The notes: generated from the sequence alone by a model not told the origin. Counted from the first letter of the stretch, positions 42,106-51,165 are shown. The stretch is 63,705 bases of DNA from Cyclobacteriaceae bacterium (GCA_947458585.1 CANGYY010000010.1:1-63705), one strand, 5' to 3'. Made by a program: numbers and translations.

Positions 42106-42855
42106 ATGAAGACCTTCAAAACCCTCCTTCTTACCGCATCGCTTCTGCTATGCCTCAATTTGGTTTCTTTCGCCCAGCAGGGTGGACAGTTTCGTGTACT
42201 GGTTTTTTCCAAAACCACTGGATTCAGACACCAGTCCATTCCCAACGGGGTAATGGCCTTGAAAAAAATGAGCGAGAAACACGTGTTTTCGGTACACACC
42301 TCCGAGGATGCCACACAGTTTACGGATGAGAATCTAGCCAAGTACGATGTGGTAGTCCTAATGAGTACCACCGGAACCATTTTCAATGAGGCTCAAAAAG
42401 CCGCTTTTCAAAAGTTTGTGCAATCCGGCAAAGGGGTAGTGGGCATTCACTCCGCTACCGATACGGAGTACGAATGGCCTTGGTACAACCAAATGATTGG
42501 GGGCTATTTCCTAGCTCACCCACGTCAGCAGACCTTACGTCTTCAGGTGGTCGACAAAACGCATCCTGCTACCTGGCACCTGTCTGAAAATTGGTTGTGG
42601 ACAGATGAGCTCTATGAATTCAAAGACTTGAATCCTAACTTGAAAGTATTGATCCAAGCGGATGAAACTACCTATCAGCCGGCAAAGGCCATGGGGGCAT
42701 TCCATCCGATGGCTTGGTACCATGAGTTTGACGGGGGTAGGGTATTCTACACCGCGCTGGGCCATGTGGATGCGGTCTGGGAGGATGCTGAGTTTTTAAA
42801 GCACCTTTATGGAGGGATCTGGTACGCGGCCAAGGGGAAGCAGCCAAAAAAGTAA
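42106..42855 (+). CDS. Exported ThuA-domain protein
   Basis: From the ATG at 42106 (MKTFKTLLLTASLLLC) the protein is 249 aa with a signal peptide ending SFAQQ. The mature part is a ThuA-like (trehalose utilisation, class I glutamine amidotransferase-like) domain: RVLVFSKTTGFRHQSI, YDVVVLMSTTG, GKGVVGIHSATDTEYEWPWYNQMIGG, WYHEFDGGRVFYTALGH and WEDAEFLKHLYGGI. Family members associate with sugar metabolism in several bacteria, but the reaction here is unknown. The location is periplasmic. It starts 33 bp after the dipeptidase gene and may belong to that operon. Confidence 0.9.
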   Translation: MKTFKTLLLTASLLLCLNLVSFAQQGGQFRVLVFSKTTGFRHQSIPNGVMALKKMSEKHVFSVHTSEDATQFTDENLAKYDVVVLMSTTGTIFNEAQKAAFQKFVQSGKGVVGIHSATDTEYEWPWYNQMIGGYFLAHPRQQTLRLQVVDKTHPATWHLSENWLWTDELYEFKDLNPNLKVLIQADETTYQPAKAMGAFHPMAWYHEFDGGRVFYTALGHVDAVWEDAEFLKHLYGGIWYAAKGKQPKK

Positions 42856-42925
42856 ATTAAATTTCAACGTATACGGAACTTCTGAAGCCAAAATTGGTTT
42901 TTGCTAGTAATCCATTTTCAAGACC

Positions 42926-43507
42926 ATGCTACAAGCACAAGCAAGACCTGTTCACCTCTACATGGAGGCCAATCCCAACCCCAATTCCCTCAAGTTTGTG
43001 GCCAATTTCATGTTGGTGGAGGAAGGGGTCAGTTATGATTATCCAGATGCCGTCAGCGCTGAATCCAGCCAGTTGGCTCAGGAGTTATTTAATTTTGCTG
43101 CCGTGCAGCGCGTCTTTATTGCCTCCAATTTTGTGACCATCACCAAATCGGAGGAGGTAGAATGGGCTGAGGTACAGACCATCTTTCGGGACCACATTCG
43201 CCAATACTTGGAATCTGGAAAAAAGGCGGTACAGGTGGTGGTGACCAAAGACCCGCTTTTTGATGCCAATGACTCGGAAATTGTCAAAAAAATCAAAGGA
43301 ATTCTGGACGAATACATCCGTCCTGCCGTGGAGCAAGACGGGGGAGCCATCGTGTTCCATTCCTTCACGGATGGGGTGGTGAAAGTACTCTTGCAGGGGT
43401 CTTGTTCGGGCTGTCCTTCCAGTACTGTGACCTTGAAGGCAGGAATTCAAAATCTGCTCACCCGCATGCTTCCTGAGGTGAAGGAAGTTCAGGCTGAGGG
43501 CGTCTAA
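42926..43507 (+). CDS. NfuA/NifU-type iron-sulfur carrier
   Basis: This 193-aa protein has an N-terminal Nfu_N domain (VHLYMEANPNPNSLKFVAN to about residue 95) and a C-terminal NifU domain with the cluster-binding Cys160 and Cys163 in GSCSGCPSSTVTL. RPAVEQDGGAI is also typical. It binds a 4Fe-4S cluster and passes it to target proteins in the cytosol. Neighbours do not include suf or isc genes. The start fits family length. Confidence 0.94.
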   Translation: MLQAQARPVHLYMEANPNPNSLKFVANFMLVEEGVSYDYPDAVSAESSQLAQELFNFAAVQRVFIASNFVTITKSEEVEWAEVQTIFRDHIRQYLESGKKAVQVVVTKDPLFDANDSEIVKKIKGILDEYIRPAVEQDGGAIVFHSFTDGVVKVLLQGSCSGCPSSTVTLKAGIQNLLTRMLPEVKEVQAEGV

Positions 43508-43518
43508 GCCTTTGTTAC

Positions 43519-44595
43519 ATGGGTAGATCCAACTGGAACTGGGCCTTCCTAGGACTATTTGCACTCGGACTTCGAGTGCTCGCTGGATTCTTCCCAGAGC
43601 TTACCGATCAATTCTACTCCCGAACTTTATTTCCTGCCATCCGAAATGGCATTGATCTGAGTTTGGGTTTTTTACCATTTCCTACTGTTTATCTATTTAT
43701 AGGTCTGATTATCAGTATTTTTTGGGTTAGTCTACGCCGATTTCTGGGTTTCAAAGGAAGAAAAAATCGGGCGCAGTATTTACTGCAGGCAAGCGCCAAT
43801 GGACTGGGTGGATTGGTCTTCTTTTTTCTGCTCCTCTGGGGTTACAACTACCAGCGGACCCCAATCATCGAACAGCTAGCCCTTCAGCCCCAAACCCTCA
43901 ATCTTCAGCAATTGAAGGAGGAATTGGAGCTCACCCAGCGCTTGGCCTTTAGAGATCGGGAACAGATCAGTCAGGATACCCTAGCCCTCACCGAATTGAT
44001 GAGGTTTGCCGACTTGGAGGACCTAGTTCGGTTGGCAATGCAGGAAAATTCGGAGGTGCTCGGATTGAATTTTATCGGCCATCCACGAACCAAGCAATTT
44101 TCCCCCGAAGGATTCATGCGAAGAATGGGGATTATTGGAATTTATTTCCCCTATACGGGTGAAAGCTACCTAGACCCAAGTTTACATCCCTTGGAAAAGC
44201 CCTTTACCATAGCCCATGAAATGGCCCATAGCTATGGCATCACGGACGAGGGGGAAGCCAACTTTATTGCCTGGGTGATCTGTACTCGTTCGGAGGAGCC
44301 TCTTTTGCGCTATGCTGCGAATCTGTTATTGCTACGGTACCAGCTTCGGGATTACTATGAGATGGATCCAGAAGCTGCATTAGGCTGGATGGAGGCACTT
44401 CCGAGAGGGATAATCCAAGATTTGATTGCTATTCGAGAGGCATCGAAAGCCTATCCTCCCATATGGCTTGAACTGAGTCGAAAAACCAACGACCTTTTTC
44501 TTAAATCCCAAGGAGTCAAAGCGGGCGTCAATTCCTATCAACAGCTCCCTATGCTGGCTTCAGCTTGGAGGCAGCGAATGGTTGAGGAAAATTAA
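43519..44595 (+). CDS. DUF3810 membrane protein with HExxH motif
   Basis: This 358-aa protein has about three N-terminal membrane segments (residues 8-25, 52-72, 94-110) and a large soluble part. The latter carries a zinc-protease-like motif HEMAH at 233-237 with a downstream Glu246 (DEGEANFIAW). These match DUF3810, for which peptidase activity has been suspected but not shown as far as I know. It begins 11 bp after the nfu-type gene, so they may be co-transcribed. Convergent with the EamA gene. Confidence 0.88.
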   Translation: MGRSNWNWAFLGLFALGLRVLAGFFPELTDQFYSRTLFPAIRNGIDLSLGFLPFPTVYLFIGLIISIFWVSLRRFLGFKGRKNRAQYLLQASANGLGGLVFFFLLLWGYNYQRTPIIEQLALQPQTLNLQQLKEELELTQRLAFRDREQISQDTLALTELMRFADLEDLVRLAMQENSEVLGLNFIGHPRTKQFSPEGFMRRMGIIGIYFPYTGESYLDPSLHPLEKPFTIAHEMAHSYGITDEGEANFIAWVICTRSEEPLLRYAANLLLLRYQLRDYYEMDPEAALGWMEALPRGIIQDLIAIREASKAYPPIWLELSRKTNDLFLKSQGVKAGVNSYQQLPMLASAWRQRMVEEN

Positions 44596-44656
44596 AGCGA
44601 TTTTTACCTCGTTCAATTTGCCAAAAGGCATTGATTATTTAGAAATGAGGATGGTG

Positions 44657-45553
44657 TTACTTTCGATTCCCGACCCAGACCCCAAGAATCACGGCAGCAA
44701 TACCAAAGTAATGCCCCAAAAGGAGTACTTCATCATCCAATACTCCCCAGAGAATGGCTACGATGGGTATGGTGTAAGTGACTAGGCTAGCGAAAAATGG
44801 ACTTGCGCTTTTGATCATGATGTTGAACAGGATCAAGGCAGAAGCTGTACCCACCATGCCCAAGATGGTGACGTAGCCAAGCGCCTCCCAAGCGCGGGGA
44901 TGAGTGGCCATTTTGTAGGAAAAATCCGTGCCTGCAAACAAGTAAAGCAAGGCCAAAGGAAGAATCATCAGCAGGGAAATCGAAGAGATTTCGATGGACT
45001 TGAGTTTGGTAAATCTGGACTTGATGAAGTGCAAATTGATGCTGTAACAGATACAGGCCGCAATCACATACAACGCATACGCATTGATATCAGTTAAGGA
45101 ATCCCATCCTCCTCCTTTTTTGATGGTCACCAAGACCAGTACGCCCAAAAAGGCGATGACTAAGCCTAATCCGTTTCTTCTCGTAATGGAAGTGTTGAAA
45201 AATAGTGCTCCTACCAAAACCACAAATAGCGGGGTAAGCGCATTCAATACACCCGTGAGCGAACTGCTCAACTGCGTCTGAGCGATCGGAAATAGGAAAG
45301 CAGGGATAAAGCTGCCCAACAAGCCGGTGATCAATAGATTTTTTACCTGCGTTTTGCTGAGTTGCTTGATGCGGGGAAGGGATAGTGGGAGTAGCAAACT
45401 CGCTGCCGCCACCATGCGGTAAGCGCCCACCTCGCCCGGAGAAAACACTTCCAATCCTCTTTTGATCAAGATAAATGAACTCCCCCAAATCAAGGTAAGT
45501 ACCACCAATAGAATCCAATTTTTAAGGGAATTTTCAGAACTAGTATCGGACAT
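44657..45553 (-). CDS. EamA-family (DMT) transporter
   Basis: This 298-aa protein has ten hydrophobic segments and two EamA repeats: WILLVVLTLIWGSSFILIKRGLEVFSPGEVGAYRM at the N terminus, GVLNALTPLFVVLVGALFF, and a second half starting about residue 150 (AYALYVIAACICYSINLHFIKSR). The end VAILWGVLDDEVLLLGHYFGIAAVILGVW is typical. Such transporters export metabolites or amino acids; substrate cannot be inferred. It stands between the convergent DUF3810 gene and dusB, about 90 bp from dusB. Confidence 0.93.
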   Translation of the reverse strand: MSDTSSENSLKNWILLVVLTLIWGSSFILIKRGLEVFSPGEVGAYRMVAAASLLLPLSLPRIKQLSKTQVKNLLITGLLGSFIPAFLFPIAQTQLSSSLTGVLNALTPLFVVLVGALFFNTSITRRNGLGLVIAFLGVLVLVTIKKGGGWDSLTDINAYALYVIAACICYSINLHFIKSRFTKLKSIEISSISLLMILPLALLYLFAGTDFSYKMATHPRAWEALGYVTILGMVGTASALILFNIMIKSASPFFASLVTYTIPIVAILWGVLDDEVLLLGHYFGIAAVILGVWVGNRK

Positions 45554-45642
45554 TTCTGGGGTTTTGGAGCAAATAAAGGGATTTTGAACAAGTAGAGTCC
45601 GGAGTTTTTGTGTTTCTACCTAGTAATCAGGATAATCGGTAC

Positions 45643-46641
45643 TTACAGGGGTTGGAATTCGTAATCGGCATAGGTTTCTTGTACCCGATCCAAAATCGAT
45701 AAAACTTCAGTATAACGCTCTGCTGTAACCATCTCTGTGCGGAATGGTTTGAAGTTGGGCATGCCTCTGAAGTAGTTGGTATAGTGTCGGCGCATTTCCA
45801 AAATTCCCTGCTTTTCACCTTTCCATTCGATGGAAAAGTCCAGATGCTTTTTGGTTACTGCAATGCGTTCTGTTAAGTCAGGAGCAGTGAGCTTTTCGCC
45901 GGTAGCGAAGAAATGCTTGATTTCATTGAAAATCCAGGGATACCCGATAGAAGCTCTGCCGATCATCATGCCGTCTACATTGTATTTGGCACGGTATTCA
46001 GCTGCTTTTTCAGGGCTATCGATGTCACCATTCCCGAAAACAGGGATGTGGAGCCTAGGATTGTCTTTGACAAGATTCAGGTAAGACCAATCCGCCTCAC
46101 CCTTGTACATCTGTTGGCGGGTACGAGCGTGGATGGAGATGGCTTGAATGCCCACGTCCTGAAGACGCTCGGCTACTTCTACAATTCGAATCGTATCCTG
46201 ACTCCAGCCCAGCCTGGTTTTTACCGTTACGGGCAAGTTGACCCGCTTCACAATCTCTGCGGTCATGGAGACCATCTTGTCGATGTCCAGTAAAATGCCT
46301 GCACCTGCACCCTTGCAGGCGACTTTGTGCACAGGACATCCGTAATTGATGTCTAGTATATCGGGTCCAGCAGCTTCTGCAATGGCAGCAGCTTCGCGCA
46401 TGGATTCAATTTCAGCTCCAAAAATCTGAATGCCAACAGGGCGTTCGTAGTCGTAAACATCGAGTTTTTGCACGCTTTTGGCAGCATCTCGAATGAGTCC
46501 CTCGGAGCTGATAAACTCGGTATACATCAAGTCAGCGCCATTTTGCTTGCAAACTGCCCGAAAGGGAGGGTCACTCACATCCTCCATGGGAGCGAGTAGG
46601 AGTGGGAAGTCTCCCAACGCTATATTTCCAATCTTTACCAC
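45643..46641 (-). CDS. dusB: tRNA-dihydrouridine synthase DusB
   Basis: This 332-aa FMN enzyme reduces uridines in tRNA. Signatures are LLAPMEDVSDPPFRAVCKQNGADLMYTEFIS at the N terminus, DINYGCPVHKVACKGAGAGIL with the catalytic Cys near residue 100, PVTVKTRLGW, ISIHARTRQQMYKG, VFGNGDI and DGMMIGRASIGYPWIF. Length is normal. Divergent from the CAAX protease gene, with a 36-bp gap. Confidence 0.96.
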   Translation of the reverse strand: MVKIGNIALGDFPLLLAPMEDVSDPPFRAVCKQNGADLMYTEFISSEGLIRDAAKSVQKLDVYDYERPVGIQIFGAEIESMREAAAIAEAAGPDILDINYGCPVHKVACKGAGAGILLDIDKMVSMTAEIVKRVNLPVTVKTRLGWSQDTIRIVEVAERLQDVGIQAISIHARTRQQMYKGEADWSYLNLVKDNPRLHIPVFGNGDIDSPEKAAEYRAKYNVDGMMIGRASIGYPWIFNEIKHFFATGEKLTAPDLTERIAVTKKHLDFSIEWKGEKQGILEMRRHYTNYFRGMPNFKPFRTEMVTAERYTEVLSILDRVQETYADYEFQPL

Positions 46642-46677
46642 TTGACATTCTAAATTTCGTGTAAATTTAGCCCAATT

Positions 46678-47631
46678 ATGGAGATTTACGAAACTCGGGC
46701 TGAAATAGCCTCCCGAAAAAACTGGTTTTTGTCACTGGTAGTCATCGCCTTAGTGGCTTTTGGTACCTTGGTGCTGCTTCAAAGCATCGCTATAGTACTT
46801 ACTCCATTCCTGTTTCAGATAAGTTTTGACGACTTTGTGAGCTTAGCCGATGGCAATTATGACATTCCCAATGGTCGCATGGCCTTTTTATTTACACAAG
46901 GACTTGGTACCGGGCTTGGATTTTGCATTGCCACTTGGATTGTCGTTGGGTTTTTAGAAAAAGCAGACTTGCGCTGGGCCAAGCAGCTATCCCGGGTAAG
47001 CGGAAAAAATCTTGCCTTAGTAACTGTAATGACGGTGGGGGGCATGCTTTTCAACGGGCTGTTGATGTATTGGAATTCCCAATTGGCGCTGCCAGAATTT
47101 CTTTCGGGAGTCGAGCAATGGATGCGAGATATGGAAACGCAGCTCATGGAACTTACTCAATTTTTGACGAATTTTCAATCCATACCTGAACTGCTCGTTG
47201 GAATTTTGGTGATTGGTGTGTTTGCAGGTGTAGGTGAGGAATTGTTCTTTAGAGGGCTGATTCAACCCAAAATGCAAGTGTATTTTAGGTCTCCACACTG
47301 GGGAATTTGGGTGACGGCAATTATTTTTTCAGCCATTCATGTGCAATTTTACGGATTTCTTCCTCGGATGTTTTTGGGAGCCTTATTTGGGTACCTGTAC
47401 CATTACACAGGCAGTTTATTTTACCCCATTTTAGGTCATATTCTCAACAATGCACTTACCTTATTACTAGTTTATGGAGCCAATCAAGGCGTTTTTGACC
47501 TAGATGTCCAATCCACAGATACCGTTTCTTACCCAGGAGCAGTAGTCGGATTTTTGGTTCTTATCCTTGGATTCCTTTATTTTAAAAAAGTCAATCGGGG
47601 AAAGGATGAAAAACTGGACCAAAGTGTTTGA
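46678..47631 (+). CDS. CPBP-family intramembrane (CAAX-type) protease
   Basis: This 317-aa protein has about eight membrane segments. The ABI/CPBP motifs are clear: EE at 187-188 and Arg192 in GVGEELFFRGLIQ, His221 in SAIHVQFYG, and His254/Asn258 in LGHILNNAL. Members are glutamic intramembrane peptidases related to Rce1; the bacterial substrate is unknown. A TAAATTTA box lies just upstream. The end overlaps the DUF2007 gene by 26 bp, which overlaps cdsA in turn. Confidence 0.92.
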   Translation: MEIYETRAEIASRKNWFLSLVVIALVAFGTLVLLQSIAIVLTPFLFQISFDDFVSLADGNYDIPNGRMAFLFTQGLGTGLGFCIATWIVVGFLEKADLRWAKQLSRVSGKNLALVTVMTVGGMLFNGLLMYWNSQLALPEFLSGVEQWMRDMETQLMELTQFLTNFQSIPELLVGILVIGVFAGVGEELFFRGLIQPKMQVYFRSPHWGIWVTAIIFSAIHVQFYGFLPRMFLGALFGYLYHYTGSLFYPILGHILNNALTLLLVYGANQGVFDLDVQSTDTVSYPGAVVGFLVLILGFLYFKKVNRGKDEKLDQSV

Positions 47632-47812
47632 AGATCAAAATCAAATTCGAGTAGAAATAGTGAAGGGAGTCTTGGAAGATAAAGGAGTGGCGGCATTTGT
47701 ACTCAATAAAAAAGAATCAATATACCAGGTTATTGGTACCTATGAGGTGCTTGTTCCCACAGACCAAACGCTTTACGCACTTCAACTGATTCAGCATGAG
47801 ATCACGTTTTAA
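47606..47812 (+). CDS. DUF2007-type small protein
   Basis: The predicted product is 68 aa from the ATG at 47606, within the end of the CAAX protease gene. The pattern KNWTKVFEDQNQIRVEIVKG with VAAFVLNKKES and GTYEVLVPTDQ fits DUF2007 (putative prokaryotic signal-transducing protein), a small ferredoxin-like fold related to PII-like or ACT-like regulators. Function is unknown. It overlaps cdsA by 17 bp, so it is very likely co-translated with both neighbours and might regulate the lipid pathway (inference). Confidence 0.85.
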   Translation: MKNWTKVFEDQNQIRVEIVKGVLEDKGVAAFVLNKKESIYQVIGTYEVLVPTDQTLYALQLIQHEITF

Positions 47813-48635
47813 TATCAACAAGTACAGTAATTTGGTACAACGATCGATCACATCTTTGGTGGGGGCAGTGCTGATTTTGGCTGCGCTAATTTATTCGGAC
47901 TGGACCTATTTCTTGATTTTTGCGGCCATCTTGGGTATGTCTCAAATGGAGTTTTACAAGCTCTCAGGCTTGGATGGAATGCTTCCATTGAAGACTTTTG
48001 GAACCATCTTGGGGCTATTGATTTTCGCACTCACCTTCATGGTGGAGAAGGAGCGTTTGCCCCACGAATACCTCTTCCTGATTTTCCCCTTGGTTTCTTT
48101 GACCTTCTTCATCAAGCTCTATAAAAAAACGGACAAAAAACCATTTACTGGTATAGCCTACACCTACTTGGGGATCTTTTATGTGGCTGTGCCTTTTTCA
48201 CTTTTGAATTTGGCGTCTTTTTCCGTGGATGCAGTGTATCATTTCGAAATTCTTGTAGGTTGCCTTCTCATTTTATGGGCCAGCGATACAGGTGCCTATT
48301 TTGCAGGAACTCGTTTTGGGAAAACCAAACTTTTTGAGCGTGTCTCTCCCAAAAAATCATGGGAAGGGTTTTTAGGTGGAGCTTTTTCAGCCATTGTAGT
48401 TGCCTTTGTGATTTCTCAATATTTTGTAGTGCTCGAAGATTGGAAATGGCTCGTCATTGCCGGAATCATCATCATTGCAGGTACCTATGGAGATTTGGTG
48501 GAGTCCCTATTTAAGCGTTCGATCGAGATCAAAGACTCAGGATCTGTGCTTCCAGGACATGGTGGATTCATGGACCGTTTTGACGGATTGTTACTTTCGG
48601 CGCCGTTCATCACTGCATTTTTGAAAATCTGTTAA
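47796..48635 (+). CDS. cdsA: Phosphatidate cytidylyltransferase
   Basis: This 279-aa membrane enzyme makes CDP-diacylglycerol from CTP and phosphatidic acid, the branch point of phospholipid synthesis. The CDS signature is present near the C terminus (DSGSVLPGHGGFMDRFDGLLL), with WASDTGAYFAGTRFGKTKLFERVSPKKSWEG ahead of it and about eight membrane segments. It overlaps the DUF2007 gene by 17 bp. psd, a later step for phosphatidylethanolamine, lies 1.5 kb downstream beyond gdh. Confidence 0.95.
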   Translation: MRSRFNINKYSNLVQRSITSLVGAVLILAALIYSDWTYFLIFAAILGMSQMEFYKLSGLDGMLPLKTFGTILGLLIFALTFMVEKERLPHEYLFLIFPLVSLTFFIKLYKKTDKKPFTGIAYTYLGIFYVAVPFSLLNLASFSVDAVYHFEILVGCLLILWASDTGAYFAGTRFGKTKLFERVSPKKSWEGFLGGAFSAIVVAFVISQYFVVLEDWKWLVIAGIIIIAGTYGDLVESLFKRSIEIKDSGSVLPGHGGFMDRFDGLLLSAPFITAFLKIC

Positions 48636-48663
48636 TTCTAAGCCGAGCAATTAAAAATCTGCT

Positions 48664-48671
48664 TAAATTTG
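48664..48671 (+). promoter_or_regulatory. Exact -7 box upstream of glutamate dehydrogenase gene
   Basis: TAAATTTG matches TAnnTTTG and ends 29 bp before the ATG at 48701. No clear -33 TTG at the standard spacing. Confidence 0.5.
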
Positions 48672-48700
48672 CTAACTAGTTTACTACCTAACAACCCAAT

Positions 48701-49978
48701 ATGGCTTACATAGAACCGGCACCGATAAAGGATAGAGAGAATCCTTTGGAGTCCATGATGGAGAGATTCAACATCGCAGCCGAGAAACTCGGACTTTCCG
48801 ATGAAGTGTACAATGTGCTAAAGAATCCTGCCAAGCAGGTGATTGTTTCCCTTCCCATCACGATGGATAATGGGAAAATTCAAGTTTTTGAAGGTATCCG
48901 TGTCATCCATTCCAATATTCTTGGACCTGCCAAAGGGGGAATTCGCTTCGCTCCAGATGTGCATTTGGATGAAGTACGGGCACTTGCAGCATGGATGACC
49001 TGGAAGTGTGCAGTGGTGGATATTCCTTATGGAGGAGCAAAAGGGGGTGTGCGCTGCAATCCCCGCGAAATGTCAAAAGGGGAGATTGAGCGATTGGTGC
49101 GTGCGTATACCATGTCCATGATCGATGTAATTGGTCCTGACAAAGATATTCCTGCACCAGATATGGGTACAGGGCCTCGAGAAATGGCTTGGCTCATGGA
49201 CGAATACTCCAAGGCACATGGAATGACCATTCCTGCGGTAGTAACGGGCAAGCCCTTAGTGTTGGGTGGCTCTCTTGGGCGTACTGAAGCCACCGGTCGT
49301 GGAGTGATGGTGTCCGCACTTGCAGCGATGCAAAAATTGAAGATCAATCCATTTACCGCTACCTGTGCAGTCCAAGGATTTGGAAACGTGGGAAGCTGGG
49401 CTGCTCGCCTTCTGGAAGAGCGAGGACTAAAGGTGGTTGCGATTTCCGATCATACAGGTGCTTTTTACAACGAAAAGGGCATCAATGTAGTGGAGGCAAT
49501 CGCCTACCGTGACGGCAACAACGGCACCTTGGAAGGGTATGCAGGTGGAGAAAAGATGGCGAATGCTGGAGATCTACTCACCTTGCAAGTGGATGTATTG
49601 GTACCCGCTGCAGTAGAGGATGTCATCACTATCGCTAATGCAGACCAGATCAAAGCCAAATTGATCGTGGAAGGCGCCAATGGACCTACTTCGGCCAAGG
49701 CAGATGCGATATTGAATGAAAAAGGAATCATGGCAGTCCCTGATATCTTGGCGAATGCCGGCGGAGTAACGGTTTCCTACTTTGAATGGGTACAAAACCG
49801 ACTGGGCTACAAGTGGACAGCCGATCGTGTCAATAGACGCTCAGATCGAATCATGAAAGATGCGTTTGATAATGTGTATCAGGCTTCCATCAAGTACAAT
49901 GTGCCGATGCGTATCGCTGCTTATATTGTTGCGATTGATAAAGTAGCACAAACTTACACCTACCGTGGAGGGTTCTAA
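48701..49978 (+). CDS. Glu/Leu/Phe/Val dehydrogenase (glutamate dehydrogenase type)
   Basis: This 425-aa enzyme oxidatively deaminates an amino acid, probably glutamate, to its 2-oxo acid. Motifs: substrate-binding GPAKGGIRFAPDVHLDEV, catalytic Lys114 in IPYGGAKGGVRC, PAPDMGTGPREMAW, GRTEATGRGV, the Rossmann fingerprint VQGFGNVGSWAA near residue 225, and ANAGGVTVSYFEWVQN. Length fits the hexameric NAD(P) type. It has its own -7 box and terminator, so it is probably monocistronic despite sitting between cdsA and psd. Confidence 0.93.
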   Translation: MAYIEPAPIKDRENPLESMMERFNIAAEKLGLSDEVYNVLKNPAKQVIVSLPITMDNGKIQVFEGIRVIHSNILGPAKGGIRFAPDVHLDEVRALAAWMTWKCAVVDIPYGGAKGGVRCNPREMSKGEIERLVRAYTMSMIDVIGPDKDIPAPDMGTGPREMAWLMDEYSKAHGMTIPAVVTGKPLVLGGSLGRTEATGRGVMVSALAAMQKLKINPFTATCAVQGFGNVGSWAARLLEERGLKVVAISDHTGAFYNEKGINVVEAIAYRDGNNGTLEGYAGGEKMANAGDLLTLQVDVLVPAAVEDVITIANADQIKAKLIVEGANGPTSAKADAILNEKGIMAVPDILANAGGVTVSYFEWVQNRLGYKWTADRVNRRSDRIMKDAFDNVYQASIKYNVPMRIAAYIVAIDKVAQTYTYRGGF

Positions 49979-50007
49979 TTCGATTTTTCCTAAAAAATGA
50001 TAACTTT

Positions 50008-50038
50008 GGGCGTGGGGAATTTTCTCCACGCCCTTTTT
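50008..50038 (+). terminator. Intrinsic terminator after glutamate dehydrogenase gene
   Basis: GGGCGTGG pairs with CCACGCCC across a 10-nt loop, followed by five T. It begins 30 bp after the stop. A TAACTTTG word overlaps its left edge (50001) and could be a psd promoter, though a transcript would then start within the hairpin. Confidence 0.85.
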
Positions 50039-50101
50039 CATGCAAGGGATTCACGTCTTGGCCCTATTTTAGGATAGTGCCGACGTCTTAACCAGCTGAA
50101 T

Positions 50102-50767
50102 ATGATGACGATACATAAAGAAGGAAGAACCCTGTTGTTTTGGATGCTCTTAGTGCTTTCAATTGCCAACTATTTGCTCTACTACTTTCTTCCAGAAGAA
50201 AGATTGCTCTTCAACCTTTCTTTGGGTATAAGCATTCTTTTTTACTTGATTATTCTTCAATTTTTTAGAAACCCAGTTTTCGAGGCGCCTCAAGAGGAGG
50301 GGATTGTCTTTGCTCCTGCAGATGGGAAAGTGGTAGTTATTGAGGAGGCTTTCGAGGACGAATACCTTAAAGAAAAACGTAGACAAGTATCTATTTTTAT
50401 GTCTCCTATCAATGTCCATGTGAATCGATCCCCGATTCAAGGGACTGTGGACTATTTCAAATACCATTCGGGCAAATACCTCGTGGCTTGGCATCCCAAG
50501 TCCAGTACGGAAAACGAACGTACTTCCATGGTACTTCGCGATGCCAAGGGAAATACGATGATGATTCGTCAAATTGCAGGAGCTTTGGCCAAACGAATCA
50601 AGTGGTATGTGGACAAAGGCTCTGCGCTACAACAAGGGGAAGAGTTTGGATTTATTAAATTCGGTTCCCGAGTAGACTTATATCTTCCGCTCGATGCAGA
50701 AATCCTCTGTGAGCTAGGTCAAGTGACCAAAGGAGCACGGACGCCAATCGCACGGTTAAAGAGCTAA
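50102..50767 (+). CDS. psd: Phosphatidylserine decarboxylase (short, PSD-A type)
   Basis: This 221-aa protein has two N-terminal membrane segments (10-30 and 36-55). PSD motifs follow: VFAPADGKVV, IFMSPINVHVNRSPIQG, WHPKSSTENERTSM, and the self-cleavage site FGSR (Gly188-Ser189) in IKFGSRVDLYLP. After cleavage the Ser becomes the pyruvoyl group that decarboxylates phosphatidylserine to phosphatidylethanolamine. The short length is that of the PSD-A group common in Bacteroidota. pssA is not in the window. A repeat mosaic follows immediately downstream. Confidence 0.93.
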   Translation: MMTIHKEGRTLLFWMLLVLSIANYLLYYFLPEERLLFNLSLGISILFYLIILQFFRNPVFEAPQEEGIVFAPADGKVVVIEEAFEDEYLKEKRRQVSIFMSPINVHVNRSPIQGTVDYFKYHSGKYLVAWHPKSSTENERTSMVLRDAKGNTMMIRQIAGALAKRIKWYVDKGSALQQGEEFGFIKFGSRVDLYLPLDAEILCELGQVTKGARTPIARLKS

Positions 50768-50772
50768 TTTTT

Positions 50773-50795
50773 GGTCAACAGCTAACAGTCCACGG
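50773..50795. repeat. Dispersed intergenic word (GTTGACC...GTGGAC, inverted)
   Basis: GGTCAACAGCTAACA followed by GTCCACGG is the reverse complement of the word at 31211, sharing a 15-nt core with one mismatch. Confidence 0.55.
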
Positions 50796-50942
50796 TAGTA
50801 AAGTAGCAAGTTGCAAGTAACAAGATTGTACCAAGAACCAAGTACAAAGTAGGGGTTCATGTTCTGAAAAAGATTAGAGTACATTGTACAGCTAATTGAA
50901 CTTGGTTCCGCAGGTAGGCGCATCGTATTTCTTTTCTTTGCG

Positions 50943-50963
50943 GCCTACCTACCGTAGGCAGGC
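50943..50963. repeat. Imperfect palindrome GCCTACCTAC-GTAGGCAGGC
   Basis: The two arms are ten bases long with one mismatch and a single central base. It is related to the palindrome at 51166 (same AGGCAGG right arm). It could fold in RNA or extrude in DNA. Confidence 0.6.
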
Positions 50964-50965
50964 TT

Positions 50966-51015
50966 CGCGTCTTTGCGAGATTAAATAAGCGCGCAAAGGC
51001 GCTAAGACGCAAAGG
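50966..51015. repeat. CGTCTTTGCG / CGCAAAG inverted words
   Basis: CGCGTCTTTGCGAG (50966-50979) is followed by CGCAAAGGCGC and AAGACGCAAAGG (50992-51015), partly the reverse complement of the first. The words are of a kind often found in Bacteroidota spacers. Confidence 0.5.
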
Positions 51016-51165
51016 GGAAAACTTTATTTCCCCACTTTTTCCTTCGATATTCAGCGTTTAGCGGTCGACATTACCCGCCGTGGCGGACAAGTAGATTTTA
51101 TTCGTGGGGATACAAATTCTTATGATTCACGAATACCGTATTTCGTACTTCGTATTTCTACTTCG

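Noticed and set aside
50001..50008. TAACTTTG as a psd promoter
   Set aside because: It matches the -7 consensus, but the transcript would begin inside the terminator hairpin; kept only as a remark.
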